Source: Bordetella parapertussis
GTDB lineage: Bacteria > Pseudomonadota > Gammaproteobacteria > Burkholderiales > Burkholderiaceae_B
Direction of reading: 5' to 3'
Length of the DNA: 14,428 bases
NCBI GenBank assembly: GCA_945883615.1
Contig: CAMCYB010000042.1
Location: forward strand, 1 to 14,428
The notes beneath the pieces are model-generated. The model was given only the letters and a program-made list of their open reading frames with translations. It ran no database searches and was not told the origin of the DNA. Positions 5,764 to 14,330 of the stretch are shown in pieces (the stretch's first letter is position 1; every line of letters starts with the position of its first letter). The position numbers and the translations under genes are program-made.

Positions 5764-6338
5764 TCATTAGAAAAATTGCTGTGAGTGTGGAAGAAACACA
5801 TGTCGAGATGGGTCAAATGATCTCGCCACCCACTCGGCGGGCAGTGGCCATAGCCGTGATTCAAAACCCCTATGCCGGGCGCTACGAAGAAGACTTGAGT
5901 CTGCTTATTGATGCGGGCGAAATGTTGGGTGGTCTGCTTGGTCAGCGTTGCGTGCAGGCATTGGGCATCGCACCCCATGAGGCACAAAGTTATGGCAAGG
6001 CAGCCATTGTTGGCGAGCGTGGTGAACTCGAGCATGCAGCGGCCATTTTGCACCCCAAGCTGGGTGCACCATTACGCAAAGCCTTTGAAAAAGGGGCTGC
6101 ACTCGTACCTTCATCAAAAAAACGCGGTGGCCCAGGCACCCCAATTGACGTACCGCTCGGCCATAAAGATGCGGCGTTTGTAAGAAGTCACTTCGATGCA
6201 ATTGAGGCACGATTAACCGATGCCCCCGCTGCCGATGAAATTTTGGTCGCTGTAGCGGTTACAGATAGTGGTAGACCTTTGCCCCGTTTAGGCGGGTTGA
6301 AAGTGAGCGAAATTAAGGGTGAAGATGGTTTGAGGTAA
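5751..6338 (+). CDS. AA_synth-family protein (PF06684-like), function unknown
   Basis: A 195-residue soluble protein of the family named amino acid synthesis, for which I know no proven reaction. Blocks visible are IRKIAVSVEET (6-16), IQNPYAGRYEEDLS (37-50), YGKAAIVGERGELEHAAAILHP as 81-102, KKRGGPGTPIDVPLGHKDAAFVRSH (123-147) and a C-terminal ILVAVAVTDSGRPLPRLGG (164-182). The start at 5751 is preferred over an in-frame ATG at 5691 because the family begins M-x-x-I-x-IRK, and an AGAGAG ribosome binding site lies just upstream. It overlaps the UPF0280 stop by 13 bases, so the two are translationally coupled. A second member of the family, broken by an insertion sequence, sits at the end of the enamidase operon (147-236). 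Position suggests a role in nicotinate breakdown downstream of Hnr. Confidence 0.85.
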   Translation: MSSIVIRKIAVSVEETHVEMGQMISPPTRRAVAIAVIQNPYAGRYEEDLSLLIDAGEMLGGLLGQRCVQALGIAPHEAQSYGKAAIVGERGELEHAAAILHPKLGAPLRKAFEKGAALVPSSKKRGGPGTPIDVPLGHKDAAFVRSHFDAIEARLTDAPAADEILVAVAVTDSGRPLPRLGGLKVSEIKGEDGLR

Positions 6339-6426
6339 AGGTGTACAGAGGTAATGAGGATGCTGTGAAATGTTTGTTCTGAAACGTATTTCGTTTTTAT
6401 TGCAGTCATAACTGGAGCTATAAAAA

Positions 6427-7641
6427 ATGAAAAAAAATCTATCAAAACGAGTAGCCTTAAAATTGATACTGTCAGCCTGCTTATTAGGTTCGTCAGTCAT
6501 GGCATCGGCGCAAGATAAAATTAAAATTGGTGAAGTCAATAGTTATAAAGCGCAACCCGCTTTTCTAGAGCCCTACCGCATGGGCATGGAACTCGCGATT
6601 GAAGAGATCAATCAATCAGGGGGGTTGTTGGGTAAGCAAGTTGAATTAATTCGCCGTGACGATAACGCCAACCCCGGTGACGCTGTTCGTGCCGCTGAAG
6701 AGCTGATCACACGCGATCAAGTTGATTTACTGACGGGCTCTTTTCTGTCACACATTGGTCTGGCGTTGACAGACTTTGCAAAACAAAAGCAGGTTTTTTT
6801 CCTAGCTAGCGAACCGCTGACAGATAAAATTACTTGGGCAAACGGTAACCGCTATACCTTCCGTTTACGGCCATCAACTTTTATGCAAGTCAGTATGTTG
6901 GTGCCTGTCGCCGCTGCATCAAATGAAAAGCGTTGGGCAATCGTGTACCCCAATTACGAATATGGTCAGTCTGCAGCAGCGACCTTTAAAACATTGATGA
7001 AACAGGCGCAGCCTGACATCGAGTTTGTTGCTGAGCAAGCCACACCATTGGGTAAAATTGACGCGGGTAGTGTGGTTCAGGCCTTAGCCGATGCTAAACC
7101 AGATGCTATTTTCAATGTACTTTTTGGCGCTGATTTAGGTCGTTTCGTGCGCGAGGGCAACACACGCGGTCTGTTTAAAGACCGTGAAGTCGTGAGCCTG
7201 CTTACTGGTGAACCTGAGTACCTTGACCCACTGAAAGACGAAGCACCTAATGGCTGGTTGGTCACGGGCTACCCATGGTATGGCATCAAAACGCCAGAAC
7301 ATGCAGCCTTTTTAAAAGCCTATGAAGCGAAGTTTGGTGATTATCCACGACTCGGTTCAGTCGTGGGCTACTCAACCATTATGTCGTTGGCAGCAGGCGT
7401 TAAGAAAGCGGGTAGTACAAAAACTGAAGACATGATTGTTGCCTTTCGTGGGCTTGAGTTGATGTCACCTTTTGGTCCGATTCGTTATCGCCCTGAAGAT
7501 CATCAGTCAACCATGGGTGGGTTCGTAGGAAAAACCAAGAACGTTGACGGCAAAGGCGTCATGGTTGACTACGTTTACATCGATGGCGCAACAGTTCTGC
7601 CCTCGGCTGCAGAAGTGAAATTGTTACGTCCTGCTGATTAA
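6427..7641 (+). CDS. Liv-type ABC transporter substrate-binding protein
   Basis: Periplasmic binding protein of the branched-chain amino acid/hydrophobic amide uptake (HAAT) class, 404 residues. A Sec signal peptide covers about 1-28, with cleavage likely after ASA28. LSAC at 15-18 also resembles a lipobox, but a lysine at 12 breaks the short hydrophobic stretch before it, so signal peptidase I is favoured. The mature protein has the two-lobed Peripla_BP_6 pattern: IKIGEVNSYKA, AIEEINQSGGLLGK, ELIRRDDNANPGDAVRAAEELI, the conserved YPNYEYGQS and a late GGFVGKT region. A GGAG ribosome binding site is centred about nine bases before the ATG. It follows the AA_synth gene after 88 bases, in which no terminator was seen. 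Substrate is inferred to be nicotinate or a related pyridine carboxylate from the surrounding catabolic genes. Confidence 0.9.
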   Translation: MKKNLSKRVALKLILSACLLGSSVMASAQDKIKIGEVNSYKAQPAFLEPYRMGMELAIEEINQSGGLLGKQVELIRRDDNANPGDAVRAAEELITRDQVDLLTGSFLSHIGLALTDFAKQKQVFFLASEPLTDKITWANGNRYTFRLRPSTFMQVSMLVPVAAASNEKRWAIVYPNYEYGQSAAATFKTLMKQAQPDIEFVAEQATPLGKIDAGSVVQALADAKPDAIFNVLFGADLGRFVREGNTRGLFKDREVVSLLTGEPEYLDPLKDEAPNGWLVTGYPWYGIKTPEHAAFLKAYEAKFGDYPRLGSVVGYSTIMSLAAGVKKAGSTKTEDMIVAFRGLELMSPFGPIRYRPEDHQSTMGGFVGKTKNVDGKGVMVDYVYIDGATVLPSAAEVKLLRPAD

Positions 7642-7665
7642 CGTTTTTACATACACAGGCTCACT

Positions 7666-9567
7666 ATGGATTTTTCCGGCTTCCTCGTTCAGTTGCTAAA
7701 TGGTTTGTCATCAGCCTCTTCACTGTTCTTGGTTGCGGTGGGTCTGTCACTCATTTTTGGGGTTACGCGCATTGTCAATTTTGCGCATGGCTCTTTTTAC
7801 ATGGTCGGTGCTTATGTTGCTTATACCCTGGTGTCGGTGTGGTCTGGCGCCTTAGGGTTTTGGGTCTCATTACTACTTGCTGCATTAGTGGTGGCGGTGC
7901 TGGGCGCTTTAACTGAAATTTTGTTGTTACGGCGTATTTATAAAGCGCCCGAACTCTTTCAGTTGCTAGCGACCTTTGCTCTGGTGTTGGTGATTAAAGA
8001 TGCATCGCTCTGGATCTGGGGACCAGAAGAATTATTAGGGCCTCGAGCACCAGGCATGACGGGCGCCGTTGAAATTTTTGGTCGGCTGTTTCCCACATAT
8101 GATTTATTTTTGGTGGCGATGGGGCCGGTGGTGCTGGGTTTACTCTGGTTGTTGCTGACTCGTACGCGGTGGGGGGTTCTGGTTCGAGCTGCATCGCACG
8201 ATCGGGGTATGGTTGCAGCCCTTGGCGTTAATCAAGTGTGGCTTTTTACGGCTGTGTTTGCACTCGGTGCTTTTCTAGCGGGTCTGGGTGGGGCATTTCA
8301 GTTGCCACGTGAACCCGCTAACCTTGAAATGGATCTCCATATTATTGGTTCCGCTTTCGTGGTGGTTGTCGTGGGTGGCATGGGGTCCATACCAGGCGCT
8401 TACGTGGCGGCTCTTCTCATTTCAGAGATTAAGGCCATTTGCATTTGGCTGGGTGTGGTTGACATAGGTGGGTTTGAAGTGTCCTTCTCTAAGCTAACGC
8501 TAGTTGTTGAGTTCTTAGTGATGGCATTGGTTCTCGTCATAAGACCATGGGGCTTATTTGGTCGACCTCAGCCCTTGTCACGACACGTCGGGCATGCAGA
8601 AGAGCCCTTGCGTCTGGGTAAGGGTAATCAGTCGCTCTGGTTAGGTTTATTGCTTTTCCTTTTTTTACTCGCGTTGCCAATGTATAGCGCACAGTCGCCC
8701 TACACTGTGATCTTGGCCATTGATTTGTTAGTTGCCGCATTGTTTGCCACGAGTTTGCATTTCATTATGGGGCCAGCGGGTTTGCACTCATTTGGCCATG
8801 CGGCCTACTTCGGGCTGGGTGCATATGGTGCTGCTTTGTTGTTAACAAAAGCAGGCATTCCAATGGAAGCTGCACTTCTGCTTGCACCCCTTTTGGCGAT
8901 TGCCGGCGCCTTTGTATTTGGTTGGTTTGCCGTGCGGTTGTCGGGTGTTTACCTAGCAATGCTGACATTGGCTTTTGCGCAGATCACTTGGGCGACGGTC
9001 TATCAGTGGGACAGTTTTACGGGGGGTAGTAATGGCTTAATTGGTGTGTGGCCAGCCCATTGGTTAAGTCATAAGTCAACCTACTATGTCTTGGTTCTAA
9101 CGTTGACGGCTTTAAGTCTCTGGGCACTGCGTCGCATGCTATTTTCGCCATTTGGCTACGCCATTCGTGCGGGTCGAGACTCTTTTGCACGGGCTGATGC
9201 AATCGGTATTGATGTCAAAAAAGTGCATTGGGTCGCGTTTATTATTGCAGGGGGGTTTGCAGGTTTGGCGGGCTCCTTGTTTGTTTTTTCCAAGGGCAGC
9301 GTCTCGCCCGAGACCTTGTTTGTGACCAAGTCAGTTGATGGCTTAGTGATGGTGTTACTCGGTGGCATACAAACATTGGTCGGGCCTATAGTCGGTGCCG
9401 TCAGTTTTACTTGGTTGCACGATACCGTGGCTCGTAATACAGAATATTGGCGGGCCGTGTTGGGTGGTGTTATTTTGTTGTTGGTATTGCTGTTCCCTCA
9501 AGGTATTGCTGGGTACATTCGCTTGGCCATGCAACGCTTGAGCCGTCTTAGGGGGGTCGCTAAATGA
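7666..9567 (+). CDS. Fused LivH-LivM permease of a Liv-type ABC transporter
   Basis: A 633-residue inner-membrane protein that combines both permease subunits of a HAAT importer. Residues 1 to about 300 are LivH-like: opening segments with GLSLIFGVTRIVNFAHGSFYMVG (26-48 region) and a cytoplasmic coupling stretch ending ALGVNQVWLF (185-194). After a short linker (about 301-322) the LivM-like half runs to the end, with FGHAAYFGLGAYGAA (376-390) and the coupling stretch RAGRDSFARADAIGID (501-516). Many hydrophobic segments are present in both halves. In E. coli LivH and LivM are separate proteins; fusions of this kind are found in many proteobacterial aromatic-acid clusters. It overlaps the next ATPase gene by four bases (ATGA). 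The ribosome binding site (AGG) is modest. Confidence 0.92.
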   Translation: MDFSGFLVQLLNGLSSASSLFLVAVGLSLIFGVTRIVNFAHGSFYMVGAYVAYTLVSVWSGALGFWVSLLLAALVVAVLGALTEILLLRRIYKAPELFQLLATFALVLVIKDASLWIWGPEELLGPRAPGMTGAVEIFGRLFPTYDLFLVAMGPVVLGLLWLLLTRTRWGVLVRAASHDRGMVAALGVNQVWLFTAVFALGAFLAGLGGAFQLPREPANLEMDLHIIGSAFVVVVVGGMGSIPGAYVAALLISEIKAICIWLGVVDIGGFEVSFSKLTLVVEFLVMALVLVIRPWGLFGRPQPLSRHVGHAEEPLRLGKGNQSLWLGLLLFLFLLALPMYSAQSPYTVILAIDLLVAALFATSLHFIMGPAGLHSFGHAAYFGLGAYGAALLLTKAGIPMEAALLLAPLLAIAGAFVFGWFAVRLSGVYLAMLTLAFAQITWATVYQWDSFTGGSNGLIGVWPAHWLSHKSTYYVLVLTLTALSLWALRRMLFSPFGYAIRAGRDSFARADAIGIDVKKVHWVAFIIAGGFAGLAGSLFVFSKGSVSPETLFVTKSVDGLVMVLLGGIQTLVGPIVGAVSFTWLHDTVARNTEYWRAVLGGVILLLVLLFPQGIAGYIRLAMQRLSRLRGVAK

Positions 9568-10346
9568 GCTTATTAGTCGTTAAGAATTTGGGTAAGTCAT
9601 TTGGTGGGGTTAAAGCCGTTGATGGCATCGATTTCTCGGTGGGCGCGGGTGAACTGTTGGCCTTAATTGGTCCTAACGGTGCGGGTAAATCAACGACGTT
9701 CAACATGGTTAATGGTCAACTCAAAGCAGACCGAGGTTCTATTCTTTTGGGTGGCCAAGAGCTGATTGGTTTGCGACCCCGCGAGGTCTGGCGTTTAGGT
9801 GTTGGGCGCACGTTTCAAATTGCAGAAACCTTTCAGTCTCTCACCGTTTGTGAGAATGTGCAGATGGCATTGATTTCAGCTGATCAACAGCTTTTTTCAT
9901 TTTTTAAGCGTGCTGCTCACCATGCGCTGGGTCGAGCACGTGAACTACTTAACCTAGTCGGCATGCTTGATCAAGCAGATCGTGCCTGCAGTGAGTTAGC
10001 CTATGCAGACGTTAAGCGCGTTGAGTTGGCGATTGCCTTGGCCAATTCACCACGCCTACTGCTGATGGACGAGCCGACAGCAGGCATGGCGCCAGGCGAG
10101 CGCAACGCACTGATGACGTTGACTAAAAAATTGGTGACCGACCAAGGCATTGCTGTTTTGTTTACCGAGCACAGCATGGATGTGGTGTTTGCTCATGCCG
10201 ACCGAATTATCGTGCTGGCTCGAGGCCGCCTAATCGCCGAAGGTTCAGCCAGCGAAATTCGTGACAACCTAAAAGTTCAAGAAGTGTATTTCGGAACGGG
10301 TAAAACGTTCGAAAAAGCAACGCAACAAGCAGAGGTCGGCGTATGA
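9564..10346 (+). CDS. ABC transporter ATP-binding protein, LivG type
   Basis: A 260-residue cytoplasmic ATPase that pairs with the LivF-type protein to drive the importer. Walker A GPNGAGKST is at 36-44, the Q-loop at about 82-87 (GRTFQI), Walker B LLLMDEP at 165-171 and the H-loop histidine at 203 (TEHSMD). The signature motif is unusual: LAYADVKRVELA (145-156) instead of LSGGQ or the LivG-type LSYGDQ. Its stop overlaps the start of the LivF gene by four bases and its own start overlaps the permease stop by four bases, so these genes are tightly coupled. Substrate specificity comes from the binding protein and permease rather than from this subunit. Confidence 0.93.
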   Translation: MSLLVVKNLGKSFGGVKAVDGIDFSVGAGELLALIGPNGAGKSTTFNMVNGQLKADRGSILLGGQELIGLRPREVWRLGVGRTFQIAETFQSLTVCENVQMALISADQQLFSFFKRAAHHALGRARELLNLVGMLDQADRACSELAYADVKRVELAIALANSPRLLLMDEPTAGMAPGERNALMTLTKKLVTDQGIAVLFTEHSMDVVFAHADRIIVLARGRLIAEGSASEIRDNLKVQEVYFGTGKTFEKATQQAEVGV

Positions 10347-11092
10347 GTTCAAATCGACTGAAAATCGACACCCCCTTGCTTGTTGTGAACGGCCTGCGTG
10401 CTTGGTATGGTGCTGCCCAAGCGCTATTTGATGTATCGCTAAATGTTCAGCAAGGGGAAGTCGTGGCGCTGATGGGGCGCAACGGTGCCGGAAAATCAAC
10501 CACCATGAAAACTATCATGGCTATGATGGAAAGAAGAGCCGGTCAAGTGCACTTCATGGGTAAAGATATATCGACTTGTCCAACCCATACGATTGCTGCC
10601 AGTGGCCTTGGGTTTGTGCCTGAAGACCGACGTATCTTTACGGCGCTCACTGTGACAGAAAATCTTATGGTGGGTCAGCAGGCTGCGCGTTTTTGGCCAG
10701 ACGGCACACCTGCCCCGCACTGGAAAGCACAGCAACTTTTTGAATTGTTTCCCAATTTAAAAGACATGCAAAATCGTTTGGGTAGCCAAATGAGTGGCGG
10801 CGAACAGCAGATGTTGACGGTTGCGCGCTCGCTTATGGGTAACCCCTACTTATTGTTACTTGATGAACCCTCTGAGGGTGTGGCCCCTATAATTGTCGAA
10901 CAGATGGCGCACATGATTTTGGCCCTCAAAGCCAAGGGTGTCAGTATTTTGCTGTCAGAACAAAACCTACATTTTGCAGATTTGGTGTGCGATCGTGCTT
11001 ATGTTTTAGAAAAAGGTGTGATTCAGTACGAGGGCACCATGGCAGCGCTCAATGCCAACGAGTCAATACGCCGTGCCTACTTAAGTGTCTAG
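10343..11092 (+). CDS. ABC transporter ATP-binding protein, LivF type
   Basis: A 249-residue cytoplasmic ATPase, partner of the LivG-type subunit. Walker A GRNGAGKST is at 45-53, the region VPEDRRIF (92-99) is typical of LivF, the signature motif MSGGEQQ is at 150-156, and Walker B LLLLDEP is at 170-176. The H-loop carries Gln (SEQN, Q207) as is normal in LivF proteins. It has a complete, canonical signature, in contrast to its LivG partner, so the two ATP sites may not be equal. The next gene, nicA, begins eight bases after its stop, which ties transport and the first catabolic step into one transcript. Confidence 0.93.
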   Translation: MSSNRLKIDTPLLVVNGLRAWYGAAQALFDVSLNVQQGEVVALMGRNGAGKSTTMKTIMAMMERRAGQVHFMGKDISTCPTHTIAASGLGFVPEDRRIFTALTVTENLMVGQQAARFWPDGTPAPHWKAQQLFELFPNLKDMQNRLGSQMSGGEQQMLTVARSLMGNPYLLLLDEPSEGVAPIIVEQMAHMILALKAKGVSILLSEQNLHFADLVCDRAYVLEKGVIQYEGTMAALNANESIRRAYLSV

Positions 11093-11100
11093 ACAGAAAC

Positions 11101-11592
11101 ATGAGAAAGCCAGCTGATATTATTTTGCAAGTCAACGGCATACAGCGCGCTGTGACGGTGTCACCTGACGCAAGTTTGTTGTTTGTGTTGCGTAATGATT
11201 TGGCACTTAACGCACCTAAGTATGGTTGCGGCCTCGGGCAGTGTGGCGCCTGCACAGTGTTGATAAATCGTGTGGCTGCTCGCGCCTGCGTTATACCCGT
11301 CGGTGAATTGGGTCAGCGCAGTGTGACAACCTTAGAAGGTTTAGCGAGGGGCGAGATCTTGCACCCAGTGCAGGCGGCTTTCATACAAGAGCAAGCTGCC
11401 CAATGTGGTTATTGTTTGAACGGCATGATTATGACCGTTGTTGCGTTACTCGAGCGTGTACCCGAGCCTACCGAGCAGCAGATTACCGACGCCTTATCAG
11501 GAAATATATGTCGTTGCGGTACCCATGTTGAAATCATGGCGGCAGCTCTTCAGTCGGTCACGCTACTGGCTCAGACTGAGTCTCGTTTATGA
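11101..11592 (+). CDS. nicA: Nicotinate dehydrogenase, small [2Fe-2S] subunit (NicA type)
   Basis: A 163-residue iron-sulfur subunit of a xanthine-oxidase-family hydroxylase, transferring electrons from the molybdenum subunit. C43, C48, C51 and C63 (YGCGLGQCGACTV) bind the plant-ferredoxin-type [2Fe-2S] cluster, and C102, C105, C137 and C139 (QCGYCLNGM, NICRCGTH) bind the second cluster in the helical domain. Length matches P. putida NicA (about 157 residues). A reading frame extends upstream to 10987 inside livF, but the ATG at 11101 fits the family and lies just after the livF stop. The ribosome binding site is weak (AGACAG). It overlaps nicB by four bases. With NicB it is predicted to make 6-hydroxynicotinate; related hydroxylases for isoquinoline or aldehydes share the architecture, so the substrate rests on the hnr and ena neighbours. 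Confidence 0.88.
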   Translation: MRKPADIILQVNGIQRAVTVSPDASLLFVLRNDLALNAPKYGCGLGQCGACTVLINRVAARACVIPVGELGQRSVTTLEGLARGEILHPVQAAFIQEQAAQCGYCLNGMIMTVVALLERVPEPTEQQITDALSGNICRCGTHVEIMAAALQSVTLLAQTESRL

Positions 11593-14330
11593 GTTCATCA
11601 GACCGCTTTCGCACACGGGCTGATTTTTTGCAGGCTCAAGAAGTTCTGCTCGTTTTACGTGAACCGCCACCCCCAATGCCGGCAAGCCCTGGCCAACCTT
11701 TTTCTGTGGGTGCTAACCCCCTAGAAGGCGATGAGGTGTTGTTGGCTGTTTGGCCTGACGGTTCAGTTATTGCGCTTCATGGTCACGTTGATTTGGGAAC
11801 GGGGCTTAGAACGGCGTTGTCACAGCTTGTGGCTGAAGAACTTGATGTGGCCCTGTCGCAGGTCAAAATGATTATGGGTGATACGGCTACATCACCCAAC
11901 CAAGGCGCAACCATTGCCAGCGCTTCCATTCAAATTCATGGTGCGGTGCTCAGACAGGCTGCTGCCCAAGCGCGTGCCTATCTGTTGGCGCAGGCTGCAA
12001 ACACGTTAAAGCGGCCCATCGAAGACCTGCAGGTGCGTGACGGTCTGGTAACGTGTACGCAAGATGAAACGATTCGCTTGTCGTATGGCGAGCTCGTGCG
12101 GGGTGCGCAGGTTGCTTTACGACTCGACCCCAGCGTTGCGCTCAAAGACTTTCGTGATCATCGCGTTGTGGGTCAATCGGTGCCACGTGTCGACATTCCA
12201 GCCAAAGCGCGTGGGGAACTGACTTTCGTGCATGACATGAGAATGCCCGGCATGTTGCACGGGCGTGTCATACGACCACCCTACGCAGGTGCAGATCACG
12301 GCGACTTTATTGGCAACACGCTTGAGTCTGTTGATCAGTCGTCCATCTCACATATTCCGGGTGTGGTGGCAGTGGTTATCATTCGCGATTTTGTTGGGGT
12401 AGTGACTGAAAGAGAAGAGCAGGCTGAGGCGGCGATGCGTGCGCTCGCTGTTCGCTGGAAGCCTTGGCCTGGCTTACCCGATGTGAATGATATAGAGAAT
12501 GCGCTTCGCAATAACCCCTCTGTGCCACGCGAGTTAGTGAACGATGGTGATGCCCCGGGCGAAATCGAAGCGGCGGGTGACGGTTTAAGCCGAACGTATC
12601 TTTGGCCTTATCAAATGCACGCGTCGCTAGGGCCCTCATGTGCTGTGGCAGACTGGCGCAAACCAGAAGATCAAAGCGACCAAGACCCCTTTGCGTTACG
12701 CATTTGGGCCGGTACACAAAACCCTCATGTGTTGCGAGCTGATCTAGCGCGCTTAACCGACCTTGAAGACATCACTGTTGATATTGTTCGCATGGAAGCC
12801 TCGGGCTGTTATGGCCGCAACGGCGCTGATGACGTGGCGGCAGACGCTGCGCTACTGTCTCGCGCTGTGGGTGCACCCGTTCGTGTGCAACTTTCGCGAG
12901 AGCAAGAAAACCTGTGGGAGCCCAAGGGCGCTGCCCAATGGATGCAGGTTGCAGGCGCAGTGACTGATGGTCGCATTAACGCGTGGGATTTCTCAACCTC
13001 TTACCCCTCAAATGGTGCGCCACCGTTGGCGCTATTGCTAACACGTACCATTGAACCAAATGCGCAAGCCTATTTTATGGGTGACCGCACTGCCCGCCCA
13101 CCTTATACCGTGCCCAACTTGCGGGTAACCGTTAATGATATGCCGCCTATTTTGCGGGCTTCTTGGCTTCGTGGTGTGTCGGCGCTACCTAATTCTTTCG
13201 CGCATGAATCGTTTGTCGATGAGTTGGCCACGGCCGCTAAAAAAGATCCGGTTGCATTTCGTTTAAGCCATCTTGATGATCCGCGTGCCAATGAACTACT
13301 CAAAGAGACCGCGCTTCGTGCAGGTTGGCAGCCGCGCACAGGCCCTCGTTTAATAAAGGGCGAGAACGGTTTATTACAGGGGCAGGGCGTTGCCTATGCT
13401 CGCTATGTTCACAGTCGATGGCCTGGGTTTGGTGCCGCGTGGGCCGCTTGGGTTGCAAATGTCGAAGTAAACCCGAATACCGGTGAAGTTCACGTTCGTA
13501 AAGTGGTGGTCGGTCACGATGCGGGTTTGACGATTAACCCGGCGGGTGTTGAGCACCAGATTCATGGCAATGTCATTCAGGCCACGAGTCGTGCGCTACG
13601 CGAGAAAGTCACCACTGAGCCCATAAAAAACACAGTCGCCACGCAAGAGTGGGGTTCATACCCGGTACTCAGTTTTCGGCAGGTGCCCGTTATTGAGGTC
13701 TATCAGATGCCGCGGCCTGAAGAGCCTGCACTCGGTGCCGGTGAATCGTCTTCAGTGCCGGGTACTGCGGCTATCGCCAACGCGATATTCGACGCCACAG
13801 GCGTGCGGTTTCGTCAGCCCCCTTTTACGCCTGAGGTAATTAGAGCCGCGCTGAACCCATTACAGGCGCCACAAAGTGAAAGCGAACCCTATGATGATCA
13901 GCGCAACACACCTCAGCTATTTTTAAAAACACCTTCAAAACAAGCTGTTTACCCCCGACGCAAATCTATGGTTTGGCGTGGTTTGGCGTTATTGGTGGGA
14001 ACAGTGAGTGTTGTGACCGGTGTGTTGGGCTGGCGCAGTGTGATTGCGCCTATTGAACGTTCTTCAGTCAATTTGTACTCAGTAGAAACCATCATGCGTG
14101 GTAAGCAATTATCTGCATTGAGCAACTGCGCCACCTGTCACACGACTGTCGATGGCCAGAAATATGCGGGTGGCGTTGCTTTACCCACGCCATTTGGCAC
14201 TATTTACACCACCAACATCACACCAGACCCTGAAACAGGTATCGGCAATTGGTCATTGGCGGCATTTGAACGTGCCATGCGTCCTGACTTCTGCCAATCT
14301 ACCCAAGATTTACTGAGCAAAGAAAAATAA
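11589..14330 (+). pseudogene. nicB: Nicotinate dehydrogenase, large molybdopterin/cytochrome c subunit (NicB type), 3' truncated
   Basis: The large subunit of a NicAB-type hydroxylase, here 913 residues against roughly 1,190 in P. putida NicB. Molybdopterin motifs are present: DLGTGLRTALSQ (68-79), GDTATSPNQGATIAS (97-111), a hammerhead region around 190-310, and GAGESS with the catalytic-type E719. A membrane-spanning segment lies at about 796-816, followed by the first haem motif CATCH (847-851) and the typical FGTIYTTNITPD. Family-like sequence ends at R898 (base 14282); the last 15 residues do not fit the family and stop at 14330. NicB of P. putida has three haem motifs, so at least two are lost. 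There is no N-terminal signal; the single membrane segment would place the haem domain in the periplasm. Whether the shortened product works is unknown. Paralogous substrates remain possible. Confidence 0.85.

Noticed and set aside
6381..6426. Possible separate promoter for the transporter genes upstream of 6427
   Set aside because: The 88-base gap is T-rich, but no -35/-10 pair with good spacing stood out and no terminator precedes it; read-through from hnr is enough to explain expression.
10987..11100. Upstream extension of nicA into livF
   Set aside because: The added 38 residues are an out-of-frame reading of livF; the family start is at 11101, right after the livF stop.
12379..12717. 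Long minus-strand open frame inside nicB
   Set aside because: It is a mirror frame of a well-supported coding region, with no ribosome binding site or recognisable protein.
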